Below, one piece after another: positions 51,969 through 60,286 of a stretch of DNA of 64,000 bases. This stretch comes from Polynucleobacter acidiphobus (GTDB taxonomy: Bacteria > Pseudomonadota > Gammaproteobacteria > Burkholderiales > Burkholderiaceae): positions 1,080,829 through 1,144,828 of the forward strand of contig NZ_CP023277.1 of assembly GCF_003065385.1 (NCBI RefSeq), given 5' to 3'. A program made the translations under genes and the position numbers. Position 1 is the stretch's first letter; every line of letters begins with the position of its first letter. Under the pieces are notes generated by a model. That model was not told the origin of the DNA. It saw only the letters and a list, made by a program, of their open reading frames with translations, and made no database searches.

Positions 51969-52241
51969 ATGAAAAAAATTCTAGCTGTCGGAGTTGTTGC
52001 TATCGCCCTTACTGGCTGCTCCAATATGGATAGCACCCAACAACGTACCCTCTCCGGTGCTGCCATTGGTGCAACTGCAGGGGCAGTTGGCACTGCCATT
52101 TTTCATGGCAATCCCATTTGGGGTGCAGTGGGTGGTGCAGCGGTCGGTGCCGCCTCTGGTTATTTGTATGACTCATACAAGAAACAACAAGCTTCGGAAT
52201 ACAACGCTGGTTATCAAGCTGGCAAAAGTGCTAACCAGTAA
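51969..52241 (+). CDS. small glycine-zipper lipoprotein
   Basis: Lipoprotein of 90 residues: lipobox LTGC at 14-17 and a glycine-zipper (GAAIGATAGAVGTAIFHG, GAVGGAAVGAASGYLYD) that may pack into a membrane, followed by a charged C-terminus ending AGKSANQ. Similar small lipoproteins (YMGG-like, OmpA-linked) lie in the outer membrane. AGGAG precedes the ATG by six bases. A strong terminator follows. Specific role is unknown. Confidence 0.85.
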   Translation: MKKILAVGVVAIALTGCSNMDSTQQRTLSGAAIGATAGAVGTAIFHGNPIWGAVGGAAVGAASGYLYDSYKKQQASEYNAGYQAGKSANQ

Positions 52242-52270
52242 ACCGGCGTAGTGGTTTAGTGGTGCTATTC

Positions 52271-52298
52271 AAAGGGGCCCGATGGCCCCTTTTGTTTT
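52271..52298 (+). terminator. Rho-independent terminator after the glycine-zipper lipoprotein
   Basis: Stem AAAGGGGCC / GGCCCCTTT with a four-base loop and a TTTTGTTTT tail on the plus strand. It may also slow transcripts of the convergent dadA gene. Confidence 0.88.
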
Positions 52299-52347
52299 AC
52301 TGAACATGCAACTTAGTTGATCTGAAACAATCTATTCAGAATCCTTT

Positions 52348-53616
52348 TCAAGCCACAGCGACCTTCCCTAGTGATGGCTTGGGATAAAAGCGGGGCTGAT
52401 GTGCCGATCCATCAATGATGTCTGCGATCATCTCGGCGGTACATGCCGATAGTGTCCACCCCAAATGGCCGTGACCGGTGTTATAGAACACGTTGGCCTG
52501 CTTGCCTTTCCTAACTCTAGGAAGCATATTGGGCATCATCGGACGCAGGCCTGCCCATGGCACAACCGAGCGCGTGTTCACTTTCGGGAAACATTGCTCT
52601 ACCCAGTTCACAAGAGGCTTAATCCGATCCATCCGAATATCACGGTTTTCGCCATTAAACTCTGCAGTGCCGGCAATCCGGAAGCGATCAAGTCCCAAGC
52701 GACTCGTGACTAGTTTGGTCTCATCATCCAAGAGACTGACGGTTGGTGCGCCCTGCTGACTTCCCTCATCATTGAGGTTCACCGTAATCGAATAACCTTT
52801 GACAGGATAAACATTCAAGCGATCGCCCAGTTGTGCAGCTAAATCACGACTGGCGATGCCAGCACACACCACAATGTTGTCAAAGCTCAATTGCTCTTGG
52901 TGTTCGTTGTTCTTTAGCTGAACGTGAACTTTCTCGCCATTCGATTGCACCTGGACCACCTCGTGATCATGAATGAATGTCACGCCGAGTCGTTCGCAGG
53001 CTTTGGCAAGCCCTACGGTGAACTTATGAATATCACCCGTAGAATCACTCTCCGTGTAATACCCGCCGTAATACTCTCCGGAGAGTGTGGGCTCAATTAA
53101 TTTCATCTCAGACGGTGTAACGGCTTCGCGTTGTAATCCACCCATTGCTAGGAGTTTGGATACTTCACCGGCATGCTTAAATCCGGCTTGATCACGGTAA
53201 ATATGCAAGATCCCCTCTTTTTTGAGATCAAAATCAATACTCTCCTGCTTTGCCCAGCTAAACAAATGGTTTCTGGCATCAATCGCCATCTTGGCCGTTT
53301 GAATGGTATTGGCTTTGTAGTTTGGGATCGCTGCCATAAATTCAGCAAACCAGGATGCTTTATGCCAACTGGGTTTCATATTGATCAGTAGCGGTGCATC
53401 CTTTTTGAAGATCCATTTGAGGCCTTTGAATACCGTACCCCAGTGGTTCCAAACCTCGGCATTTGAGGCGGAGAGCTGACCGCCGTTGGCAAAGGAGGTT
53501 TCCATTGCGGCATAGCGATGCCGTTCAATCAAAGTAACGCGATAGCCGCGCTTGATAAGTGCGTAAGCAGTAGTGACGCCCGTAATGCCGCCACCAATAA
53601 TGACATAGGATTTCAT
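52348..53616 (-). CDS. dadA: D-amino-acid dehydrogenase
   Basis: Flavoprotein of 422 residues that oxidises D-amino acids to 2-oxo acids and ammonia. The FAD motif is IIGGGITGVTTAYAL, and the C-terminal block NTGHGHLGWTLSACTAEM is characteristic of DadA. The ATG at 53616 is chosen rather than a TTG at 53631. The leader carries a tandem glycine riboswitch (53671-53849), which implies that glycine turns it on, so glycine or a D-amino acid made alongside it is a plausible substrate, as glycine oxidases belong to the same superfamily. No racemase gene is next to it. Confidence 0.9.
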   Translation of the reverse strand: MKSYVIIGGGITGVTTAYALIKRGYRVTLIERHRYAAMETSFANGGQLSASNAEVWNHWGTVFKGLKWIFKKDAPLLINMKPSWHKASWFAEFMAAIPNYKANTIQTAKMAIDARNHLFSWAKQESIDFDLKKEGILHIYRDQAGFKHAGEVSKLLAMGGLQREAVTPSEMKLIEPTLSGEYYGGYYTESDSTGDIHKFTVGLAKACERLGVTFIHDHEVVQVQSNGEKVHVQLKNNEHQEQLSFDNIVVCAGIASRDLAAQLGDRLNVYPVKGYSITVNLNDEGSQQGAPTVSLLDDETKLVTSRLGLDRFRIAGTAEFNGENRDIRMDRIKPLVNWVEQCFPKVNTRSVVPWAGLRPMMPNMLPRVRKGKQANVFYNTGHGHLGWTLSACTAEMIADIIDGSAHQPRFYPKPSLGKVAVA

Positions 53617-53670
53617 GGTTGGTCCAATCAATACGTCGGGGGTTAAAGCTCATTGGCACCATGCGCAATG

Positions 53671-53849
53671 AACACCCCCTCTGTTTTGGACCTGAGAGAT
53701 TCGCAAGTCAGAGACTTGCTTGCTCCTGCGGTGCTTTAGTTGACGTAACTAAAGGCTCTTCAGAGTTTGCAGTGATATCGGTTCTTTTGCCTGAGAGTTT
53801 CCGGGGTGGTTGCTCCTTCGGCGCTGTCAATACAGTCTCTCCCGATACC
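53671..53849 (-). ncRNA. tandem glycine riboswitch in the dadA leader
   Basis: On the minus strand two glycine aptamers lie in tandem. The first (about 53849 to 53777) has CGGGAGAGA, GCGCCGAAGGAGCAA and CTCTCAGGCAAAAG-ACCG. The second (about 53770 to 53671) has GCACCGCAGGAGCAAG and CTCTCAGGTCCAAAACAGAGGGGG. These match the two-aptamer gcvT consensus. A short linker of about 55 bases to the dadA ATG is the expression platform, and it contains TTGGACCAA around the likely ribosome site, so control of translation initiation is possible. Glycine riboswitches usually control glycine cleavage or export genes; dadA is a less common target. Confidence 0.93.
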
Positions 53850-53973
53850 AATCCTACAACTACGACTTCATTCTAGGTTTGCCTGATCAAGACTGTCAAC
53901 TGCATAACTCTGGCTTCATTTCACCTATTGAAATTAATCCAGGAATCGTGTCTGGCGCCCTATACAAAATCTC

Positions 53974-54519
53974 TTACTTTGCAAGCTTTGTAATTTTGTT
54001 GCCCTGAATACCAAGGCCAGCCATGACGCCCTTTTGTGCCGTGATGAACGCATAAATGTCGTCTTGGGCAGTAATCGTGGTTGTGGAACTGGCTGCGCCT
54101 TGATCGACTAACACTACGCTAGGGCCTACACCTACCTCAAAACCCTGGGTTGAGTCTAGGGCACTGAGAGCAGACTCTTTCATAAAGAAGAGCACATAGC
54201 CAAATTGCTGAGCTCCTGCCTGTAAACCATACGAGCCGCCAGCAGTGTTGTAATAAGCGACTGGTCTGCCTTGTTTGAATAACACCCCATCACCATATTG
54301 GCCTCCCAAAATAAAGCCGGCTTTTGTGACTACTGGAAACACTAAGGTAGCAATGGCTTTCTCGCTCAGTTTTTTCGCACTCTCATTACTGGCTATTAAT
54401 TGGCTCAGTACAACTCGTGCATCGCGATCCAACTCTGAACGACTATCCGCATGGACAATTCCAAAGCTTAAAGCGAATGGGATTATTAAAAATGCAATGA
54501 AACGTTTAATAGAAATCAT
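53974..54519 (-). CDS. exported SYLF-domain protein
   Basis: Protein of 181 residues with a signal peptide ending IVHA. The SYLF domain is seen in VVTKAGFILGGQYGDGVLF, the GGSYGLQAGAQQFGYVLFFM block and GVMAGLGIQGNKITK. It is shorter than the paralogue at 10341-10985 and lacks its lipobox. The ATG at 54519 has AAGG seven bases upstream. A phospholipid-linked envelope role is plausible by family; function is open. It lies between the riboswitch region and the following amidohydrolase gene. Confidence 0.84.
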   Translation of the reverse strand: MISIKRFIAFLIIPFALSFGIVHADSRSELDRDARVVLSQLIASNESAKKLSEKAIATLVFPVVTKAGFILGGQYGDGVLFKQGRPVAYYNTAGGSYGLQAGAQQFGYVLFFMKESALSALDSTQGFEVGVGPSVVLVDQGAASSTTTITAQDDIYAFITAQKGVMAGLGIQGNKITKLAK

Positions 54520-54560
54520 AGTGTGCCTTAGAAAAACTAATGATGAGACTAAGATAAATA

Positions 54561-54596
54561 AATGGGATCCTGTTTGAGATTCGTGGTGTCGGCAAG
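54561..54596. repeat. degenerate copy C of the 'TGTCGG' intergenic repeat
   Basis: ATGGGATC, a spacer of 14 bases and TGGTGTCGGCA correspond to ATGGGATC, 15 bases and TGGTGTCGGCA in copy B at 60157. The hairpin part is missing. Homology is weak and may be chance. Confidence 0.4.
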
Positions 54597-54632
54597 AGGG
54601 AGAGCAAATAAACAGGGTTCTACTCAAACTAA

Positions 54633-56315
54633 TTAATTTGGTCTCTTAAACAGAGATTTACCCTGCTTGATTGTTTCTAGAACCTGAATGTCTTTAATTT
54701 CATCGGGATTGACCTTTAATGGGTTTTTATTAAGGATGACTAAATCGGCGAACATTCCCTGAGCAATCATTCCCTTAGTCCCTTCTTCTTTGTACTGATA
54801 GGCAGCATTCGTTGTAAAACCCTGCAAAGCCTGATACGGTGTGATCCGCTGATCGGGACCAAGAAGTGTGCCCTTCACTGTCTTACGATTGACTGCTGTC
54901 CACATTGAAAATAGAGCGCTAGGTCCTGAAGATGGGGTGTCATTGTGGATACCAATCCGCAAGCCAGCATTTTGAACCCACTTGAGAGGGTTATGATTGG
55001 CGGCTCGCTCAGGCCCAACAATTTGTTGATAAACATCGCCATATAGCCATAAATGATTAATCAGCATGATGGGTAATACCTGTTTTTCTTTAAATTGCTT
55101 GAGCTGATCTTGACGGGCAAACATGGCATGAGAAACCACGGTTCTGCGATTTTCAGTAATACCAGTCTCCTTGATTGCCTTATCTAAGGCAGCTAGGGTC
55201 ATATCGATACCAGCGTCTCCATTACTGTAAGCAAAATATTGAATATTTTTCTCGTAAGCAAGTTTTGCATAATGGTCAATGAGGCTTTGTGGGTTATATG
55301 GAAAACCCCGCCAATCTTTATCAAAGCCCGTAGTAACCAAATACGGCTTGGTCATGTATGCCAGACGCAGTTGTGGCGCGCCATCGGTAGGCACCATCAT
55401 GCCGGCTACCTTAAATCCTTGCTTTCCTTTGTTATACCTCCCAAAAGGATATTGTGGATTTGCTTTGAGTAGCTGATCCACCACATCATAGGTTGGCAAG
55501 GCAATTAGATCAATTGATACGACTCCCTTTTCAATAGCTTTCTGCATTGACTGAATATCACTCACCTCAGCTTCATAGCTCTGGGCGGTCGTAAAACCAT
55601 TCTCTAAATAGATCTTCTCTGCCTTTTGGTATGTTTGGAAGGTTAAATCCTGCGAGTACTTTCCAACGGCTTGGGCAATAGCGCTCAGGTAGGGCATACC
55701 TATCAACTCACCGGTCAATTCACCAGTTTTAGGATTAATTGGAATAAAGCCTGATACAGCTTTAGTAGCTTTAGTTATTCCAAGTTTTTTAAGCCCAGCC
55801 GAGTTCGCGATCCCCGTTAGGGTCGAGATGTTTGCAATTAATACTGGTTGACTCGGAAATGCTCGGTCCAAATCTGCTAGCGTCAATGGACCATCGCTTA
55901 GGAGTGGGTCAGCATAACCAGTTCCAATGAGCCAACCGTTAAATGGCTTGCCCTCATTCTTTAATCGTTCAATTAGTTGGGCTTTGGTCTTGGGAGGCTT
56001 ATCTGAAAAGTAGGCCAAGTTAACGCCCAAGGTATTTTGAGCGATCAACGTAAAGTGTCCCCAGGAGTCAATAAAGGCTGGCAACATCGTGCGCCCATTT
56101 AAATCAACCAGTTTTGGACCCTTACCCGCGACTGTCATTGCCTTGGCTTTATTTCCCACATAGGTAATTTCATTACCTTGCACCACGACCGCTTCAACGT
56201 ATTGAGGAGCATCTCCTTTCATTGTCAGAATGTCACCATTGAAGTAAACCGTTGAGTTTTGAGCCATTGCAACGGTTGAAAGGAGTGTGAGTATGAGACT
56301 GATAATTTTATTCAT
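54633..56315 (-). CDS. YtcJ-type amidohydrolase homologue with lost metal ligands
   Basis: Exported protein of about 560 residues (signal peptide MNKIISLILTLLSTVAMA). It has the composite and barrel blocks of YtcJ amidohydrolases (LTMKGDAPQYVEAVVV, TMLPAFIDSWGH). The first metal histidine of the HxH motif is a tryptophan (W85-G-H87), and the HSNGD motif reads YSNGD. Two of the metal-binding histidines are therefore missing, though the SHAM histidine and IHNDTP remain. The enzyme may use one metal, another mechanism, or be inactive. The ATG at 56315 starts the signal peptide; a GTG 14 codons earlier is less likely. Confidence 0.85.
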   Translation of the reverse strand: MNKIISLILTLLSTVAMAQNSTVYFNGDILTMKGDAPQYVEAVVVQGNEITYVGNKAKAMTVAGKGPKLVDLNGRTMLPAFIDSWGHFTLIAQNTLGVNLAYFSDKPPKTKAQLIERLKNEGKPFNGWLIGTGYADPLLSDGPLTLADLDRAFPSQPVLIANISTLTGIANSAGLKKLGITKATKAVSGFIPINPKTGELTGELIGMPYLSAIAQAVGKYSQDLTFQTYQKAEKIYLENGFTTAQSYEAEVSDIQSMQKAIEKGVVSIDLIALPTYDVVDQLLKANPQYPFGRYNKGKQGFKVAGMMVPTDGAPQLRLAYMTKPYLVTTGFDKDWRGFPYNPQSLIDHYAKLAYEKNIQYFAYSNGDAGIDMTLAALDKAIKETGITENRRTVVSHAMFARQDQLKQFKEKQVLPIMLINHLWLYGDVYQQIVGPERAANHNPLKWVQNAGLRIGIHNDTPSSGPSALFSMWTAVNRKTVKGTLLGPDQRITPYQALQGFTTNAAYQYKEEGTKGMIAQGMFADLVILNKNPLKVNPDEIKDIQVLETIKQGKSLFKRPN

Positions 56316-56409
56316 GGGCAGGAATAATGGTTTTAAGCTTGTTAATTGAATTCTCACAGATAAATTGATTGTAAGGGAGCCTCATTACCGGGAAGATTAA
56401 TTGACCCTT

Positions 56410-56480
56410 GGAGCTGGGTTGGGCCAATCCAAACTTTATGTCGGGGTCATATTCAAGCGTTTGTCGGGAAAACCGACATT
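56410..56480. repeat. copy A of the 'TGTCGG' intergenic repeat
   Basis: Shares a 25-base identical core (56457-56481) with copy B at 60200-60224 and a similar left part (GGAG-T/C-TGG...). The core forms a hairpin TGTCGG-GAAAA-CCGACA. It lies in the 164-base gap between an amidohydrolase and the MFS gene. Nothing else is evident in that gap. Confidence 0.75.
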
Positions 56481-56521
56481 TTGATCGCAGAAATCTTTCT
56501 AACTCAATTTTATTGTTTACA

Positions 56522-57709
56522 TTAAATAAAAAAATTCCTTTCAGATCTCTTAAAAACCCAAAACGCCATTAAGAAGAAAGCAATGATTGCGCAGCTGCCT
56601 GAGAACATAAATGCATAAAAGGGGCTTATGGATTCATAGATCCAGCCAAAGATAATTGAGGCCGGTAATAACATTAGGCCATTAATCAAATTAAACCAAC
56701 CAAAGGCCGTTCCCGTGAGACCTTTGGGTGCTAAATCAGCAACCAAGGCTTTTTCAACTCCTTCGATTGCTGCTTTAAATAAGCCATAGACAATGAATAA
56801 CCCAAAGACTTGATAGATGCTCGCACTTGGTAACCCCATGCCAATATAAAACAATGCAAATGCAAGCCAAGCAATCAGAATAAAGCGCTTGCGCCCCATG
56901 GTATCGGATAGCGCTGATAACGGCGTTCCAAAGATGGTAGTGATCAGCGATATCGCAGCCCATAGAAGCGGGATTTGCTCTTGAGGAACTCCCAATTCTT
57001 TGGCTCGGAGCAGCAAAAACATGTCCGAGGAATTACCTAAGGCAAAAATTGCGGCCACAATCAAGTAGCGCTTAAATTCAATGGGCATCCCCTGTAAAGA
57101 CCAACTAAAGCGATAACGTGTTAAAGCGCTGGTTTGGGAAGGTTCCTGAATATAGAGTGCTAACCCAATCGCAATGACTGCAGGAATAATGGCCCACAGG
57201 AAAATGTCTTGGATTGGCATACCCTGAGCCAGCAAGAATGCTGCCAGCAATGGTCCGATCACGGCGCCCGCATTATCCATCGAGCGATGTAGGCCAAACG
57301 TGACGCCACGTTGGTTCTCAGGTACGGTTTCTGCCAAAAGAGCATCTCTGGGTGAGGTTCTCAAACCCTTACCCATCCGATCGGTAAAACGGATCGCGAC
57401 CACCCATAACCACGAATTAGCGATGGCAATGAGAGGACGACTAAAGCCCGCCAAAACATAACCCAGAACGATCCATGGCTTGGCTTTTTTGGTGCGATCC
57501 ACAATCACACCCGAAACCAATTTAAAGATACTGGAAGATGCCTCAGCAATTCCCTCGATAATGCCCAGCGCTTTGGGTCCTGCCATTAATACTGTTGCCA
57601 AATACAGCGGCATTAAGGGATAAACCATTTCACTGGCGGCATCGTTTAGAAAACTAATAATGCCAATTAGCCAGACGGTGCGAGGGAGCGCGAGGATGGT
57701 TTTAACCAT
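56522..57709 (-). CDS. MFS transporter
   Basis: Transporter of 395 residues with twelve transmembrane segments. The loop between helices 2 and 3 is GVIVDRTKKAKPW, and that between helices 8 and 9 is SDTMGRKRF, both standard MFS motif A variants; helix 4 holds RFTDRMGKGLRTSPRDALLAE. This resembles drug or metabolite exporters of the MFS_1 group. It lies between two amidohydrolases, so it could move a product or substrate of those enzymes, an inference from position. ATG start with no strong ribosome site. Confidence 0.87.
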   Translation of the reverse strand: MVKTILALPRTVWLIGIISFLNDAASEMVYPLMPLYLATVLMAGPKALGIIEGIAEASSSIFKLVSGVIVDRTKKAKPWIVLGYVLAGFSRPLIAIANSWLWVVAIRFTDRMGKGLRTSPRDALLAETVPENQRGVTFGLHRSMDNAGAVIGPLLAAFLLAQGMPIQDIFLWAIIPAVIAIGLALYIQEPSQTSALTRYRFSWSLQGMPIEFKRYLIVAAIFALGNSSDMFLLLRAKELGVPQEQIPLLWAAISLITTIFGTPLSALSDTMGRKRFILIAWLAFALFYIGMGLPSASIYQVFGLFIVYGLFKAAIEGVEKALVADLAPKGLTGTAFGWFNLINGLMLLPASIIFGWIYESISPFYAFMFSGSCAIIAFFLMAFWVFKRSERNFFI

Positions 57710-57996
57710 GATGCTTCAACTCTAACACCATAGTTAATCGACAGTGGCAGGTAAATCAAGCAGTTTTAACAACAACGCATTGGGCAGCAGTTAAGCCAGT
57801 ACCGCGTATTTAAATCGATTGCCTACCATTTAGAGGAATTGGCAGATCTGAGAAGCACAATACTATCAATGACTTATTGCGTCCTAGGTTAAGCAAGTGA
57901 GTGGGCACTGGAACCAAATAACCTCAAAGTCAAAATAAAAATATACTCTTTCTTAAGCTAATTTATGCGCTAACAGCGGGGTGTTTAGTAGTAGCA
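57710..57996. other. 287-bp intergenic region, divergent promoters likely
   Basis: Gap between the divergent MFS and amidohydrolase genes. It is AT-rich near 57930-57960 and must hold two promoters, but no operator, hairpin or small gene stands out. Confidence 0.4.
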
Positions 57997-60024
57997 ATGA
58001 CTCATTTATCAAAAATTTTGTTTGTTCTGTTGCTATCTTGGAGTATGCTCGCGCAGGCTCACGATACCAAGCGTCCCCGTATCGGCGCTCCGAATCAGCA
58101 AACCCCTGCAGGCGTTCCCGAAAACTGGGGTACCTATTGCGTTACAGAACTTGCGCCCCTATTCCGTGAGGCATTGGCACTATACGGCTCCAATAATCTA
58201 ATGATTAGCAAGCCCTATGGTGGTCAATTTAGTAAGGCTCCAAACCTTTCTTCAGGTAGCAACCCCCTACCGCGCGTGTTACCGAAAATTCCGTTTACAC
58301 CCCCTGTCCATATTGGACAGAAAGATAAAAAGATCACAGTCTATGTGGCTAAGAAAATTGTCACAATGGATCCTGGATGGCCATATGCTACTGCAGTAGC
58401 GGTTCAAGATGGACGCATCCTCTCCGTTGGCAGCTTTGAGGATCTCAAACCCTGGCTCGATAAGCATCCCTATGAAATCAATACTAGCTTTAAAGATAAG
58501 GTGATGTATCCCGGCTTTATCGAAGCGCACGGCCATCCGGTCATGGGCGGGATTGCAATTAGTCTTCCACCCCTGACCTACTACCCCTTACGTAATCCCT
58601 ATGGCCCTGAATTCCCAGGCGTAAAAAACTATTCCGAGATGATTACTAAGCTCAAAGAATATGTCGCACAAGCCAAGTCCCCCGATCAAACGATCTTGAC
58701 CTGGGGCTTTGACTCGGTGGCCATGGGTGGCAAAAATCCTACCAATATAGATTTAGATAAAGTCTCCAAAACCAATCCGATCATCCTATGGGATGCCTCA
58801 GAGCACTTTGTTTTTGCGAATTCAGCAGCCATTAAAAAGTATGGCGTTACGAAAGAACAGTTAGCTAAAACGATTGGTGCTGGACGCAATCCTGATGGAA
58901 GCTCCAACGGTCAGTTTTTAGGTACCGAGGCAGCAAAGCTCATTATGCTAAAACCCCTCGCTGAAATATTAACGCCCGAGCGAGGCCTATACAGCTTACG
59001 CTACATTAGCGCACTCATGCAGCAGGCAGGAATTACCACCACGGGCGATCTTTTCTATGGCGGCGTTAACTTAGATCTCGAAAACCAACTGGTCAATGAG
59101 GTATTCGGTGGACCTAATGCAAAGGCTCGAATTGTGCATGTGGTTGATGGCATCACGTTCATGGGTATCTACGGCTCCAAAGCGATTGACCAAGCCATTG
59201 CATTACGTAAACGCAGTAATGATCAAATCATTTTTAATGGTGTTAAATTTTTTGCCGACGATGCATTTGTAAGCCTTGGGATGCAGTTGGAATGGCCTGG
59301 ATACATTGACTCCGATAAATACAAAGGGCTATTTATGTTTAATAGCCGCGATGATTTTCTCAAAGCAATGCGGCCTTGGTGGCAAACTGGCTTTCAGATT
59401 CATGTCCATTCCAATGGCAGTGGCGGCAATCAAATTACCCTTGATGCACTCGAGATCCTACAGGCTGAGCACCCTCGCTTTGATCACCGCTTTACCTTCG
59501 AGCATTTTGGTATCTCGACAACCGCACAAGGACGTCAATTAAAGGCCTTGGGTGCAATTGTTAGTACCAATCCGTACTATGTCAGTGAGCGTGCTGATAT
59601 CAATGCCAACTATATCGGCACTGATCGTGCATCCTTAGCTGCTCGAATGGCCTCTCTCATTAATCAAGATGTGGTGGTTGCACTCCATTCGGATACCCCC
59701 GTCGGAATCCCATCGCCCTTACTGGAAGTTTGGATTGCAGTAAACCGGGTCGGCAGTCAATCTGGCAAAGTACATGCGCCCTATGAGCGGGTTTTAGATG
59801 TCAATCGGGCAATGAAAATGGTGACGATTGATGCTGCTTATGCTTTAGGTATTAATGATCGGGTTGGCAGCATCGAGGCGGGTAAATTTGCTGATTTTGT
59901 GGTGCTTGAAACCGATCCACAAGAGGTTGATCCTCTCAAAATTAAGGATATCCCAGTTGTTGCAACAATCCTTGGCGGTCGCCCTACCCTCACTTCCGAA
60001 ACTAAAACACCAAACTGGAAGTAA
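57997..60024 (+). CDS. exported YtcJ-type amidohydrolase with an extended N-terminus
   Basis: Protein of 675 residues with a signal peptide (LAQAH). Between it and the amidohydrolase core (VYVAKKIVTMDPG) is a segment of about 85 residues with a conserved-looking NWGTYCVTELAPLFREALALYG and Pro-rich stretch, absent from the closely related 602-residue paralogue. Metal ligands are HGH in EAHGH, HSNGS, FEHF and LHSDTP. The gene ends only five bases before an orphan tRNA-Arg fragment. Substrate is unknown. Confidence 0.88.
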   Translation: MTHLSKILFVLLLSWSMLAQAHDTKRPRIGAPNQQTPAGVPENWGTYCVTELAPLFREALALYGSNNLMISKPYGGQFSKAPNLSSGSNPLPRVLPKIPFTPPVHIGQKDKKITVYVAKKIVTMDPGWPYATAVAVQDGRILSVGSFEDLKPWLDKHPYEINTSFKDKVMYPGFIEAHGHPVMGGIAISLPPLTYYPLRNPYGPEFPGVKNYSEMITKLKEYVAQAKSPDQTILTWGFDSVAMGGKNPTNIDLDKVSKTNPIILWDASEHFVFANSAAIKKYGVTKEQLAKTIGAGRNPDGSSNGQFLGTEAAKLIMLKPLAEILTPERGLYSLRYISALMQQAGITTTGDLFYGGVNLDLENQLVNEVFGGPNAKARIVHVVDGITFMGIYGSKAIDQAIALRKRSNDQIIFNGVKFFADDAFVSLGMQLEWPGYIDSDKYKGLFMFNSRDDFLKAMRPWWQTGFQIHVHSNGSGGNQITLDALEILQAEHPRFDHRFTFEHFGISTTAQGRQLKALGAIVSTNPYYVSERADINANYIGTDRASLAARMASLINQDVVVALHSDTPVGIPSPLLEVWIAVNRVGSQSGKVHAPYERVLDVNRAMKMVTIDAAYALGINDRVGSIEAGKFADFVVLETDPQEVDPLKIKDIPVVATILGGRPTLTSETKTPNWK

Positions 60025-60028
60025 CGGT

Positions 60029-60073
60029 TAGCCTGCGTAGCAGGAGTCGAACCTGCGACCTACGGCTTAGAAG
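60029..60073 (-). other. orphan 3' half of tRNA-Arg(TCT): probable island attachment site
   Basis: On the minus strand the sequence runs from the anticodon loop CTTCTAA through AGGTC, the T arm (GCAGG-TTCGACT-CCTGC) and an acceptor strand to a discriminator G; the CCA is changed to CTA. The 5' half is absent, since the bases before the loop cannot pair with the anticodon stem. This mirrors the tRNA-Asn fragment at 5912, which also breaks at the anticodon loop. The layout implies an island to the right (60074 onward), with the intact tRNA beyond the window. Confidence 0.75.
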
Positions 60074-60156
60074 GGCTGGCTAATCTGCTTTAGACAATGT
60101 CAATTAATGGCTTAAAGTGCCCTGATTTGTGTGTTCGTCAAAACAAGGGTCGTCAT

Positions 60157-60223
60157 GGAGTTGGATGGGATCTCGTGTGGGTAGTCATGGTGTCGGCAGG
60201 CGTTTGTCGGGAAAACCGACATT
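60157..60223. repeat. copy B of the 'TGTCGG' intergenic repeat
   Basis: Full copy of the repeat: a left part GGAGTTGG, a TGGTGTCGGCA block and the 25-base core (60200-60224) identical to copy A, with the TGTCGG/CCGACA hairpin. It lies in the gap between the tRNA-Arg fragment and the PanB-like gene's terminator, a position where attachment arm sites or other recombination elements are found. Confidence 0.75.
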
Positions 60224-60234
60224 TGAATAATGGA

Positions 60235-60262
60235 AACAAAAAAAGGCCACGCGAGGTGGCCT
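60235..60262 (-). terminator. Rho-independent terminator of the PanB-like operon
   Basis: On the minus strand AGGCCAC-CTCGC-GTGGCCT is followed by seven or more T. It lies 25 bases beyond the PanB-like stop. Confidence 0.88.
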
Positions 60263-60286
60263 AATTGGAGACATGCAAAACTAGAA

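Noticed and set aside
60025..60080. A complete tRNA-Arg gene
   Set aside because: The bases before CTTCTAA cannot pair with the anticodon stem and no 5' acceptor is found; CCA is CTA.
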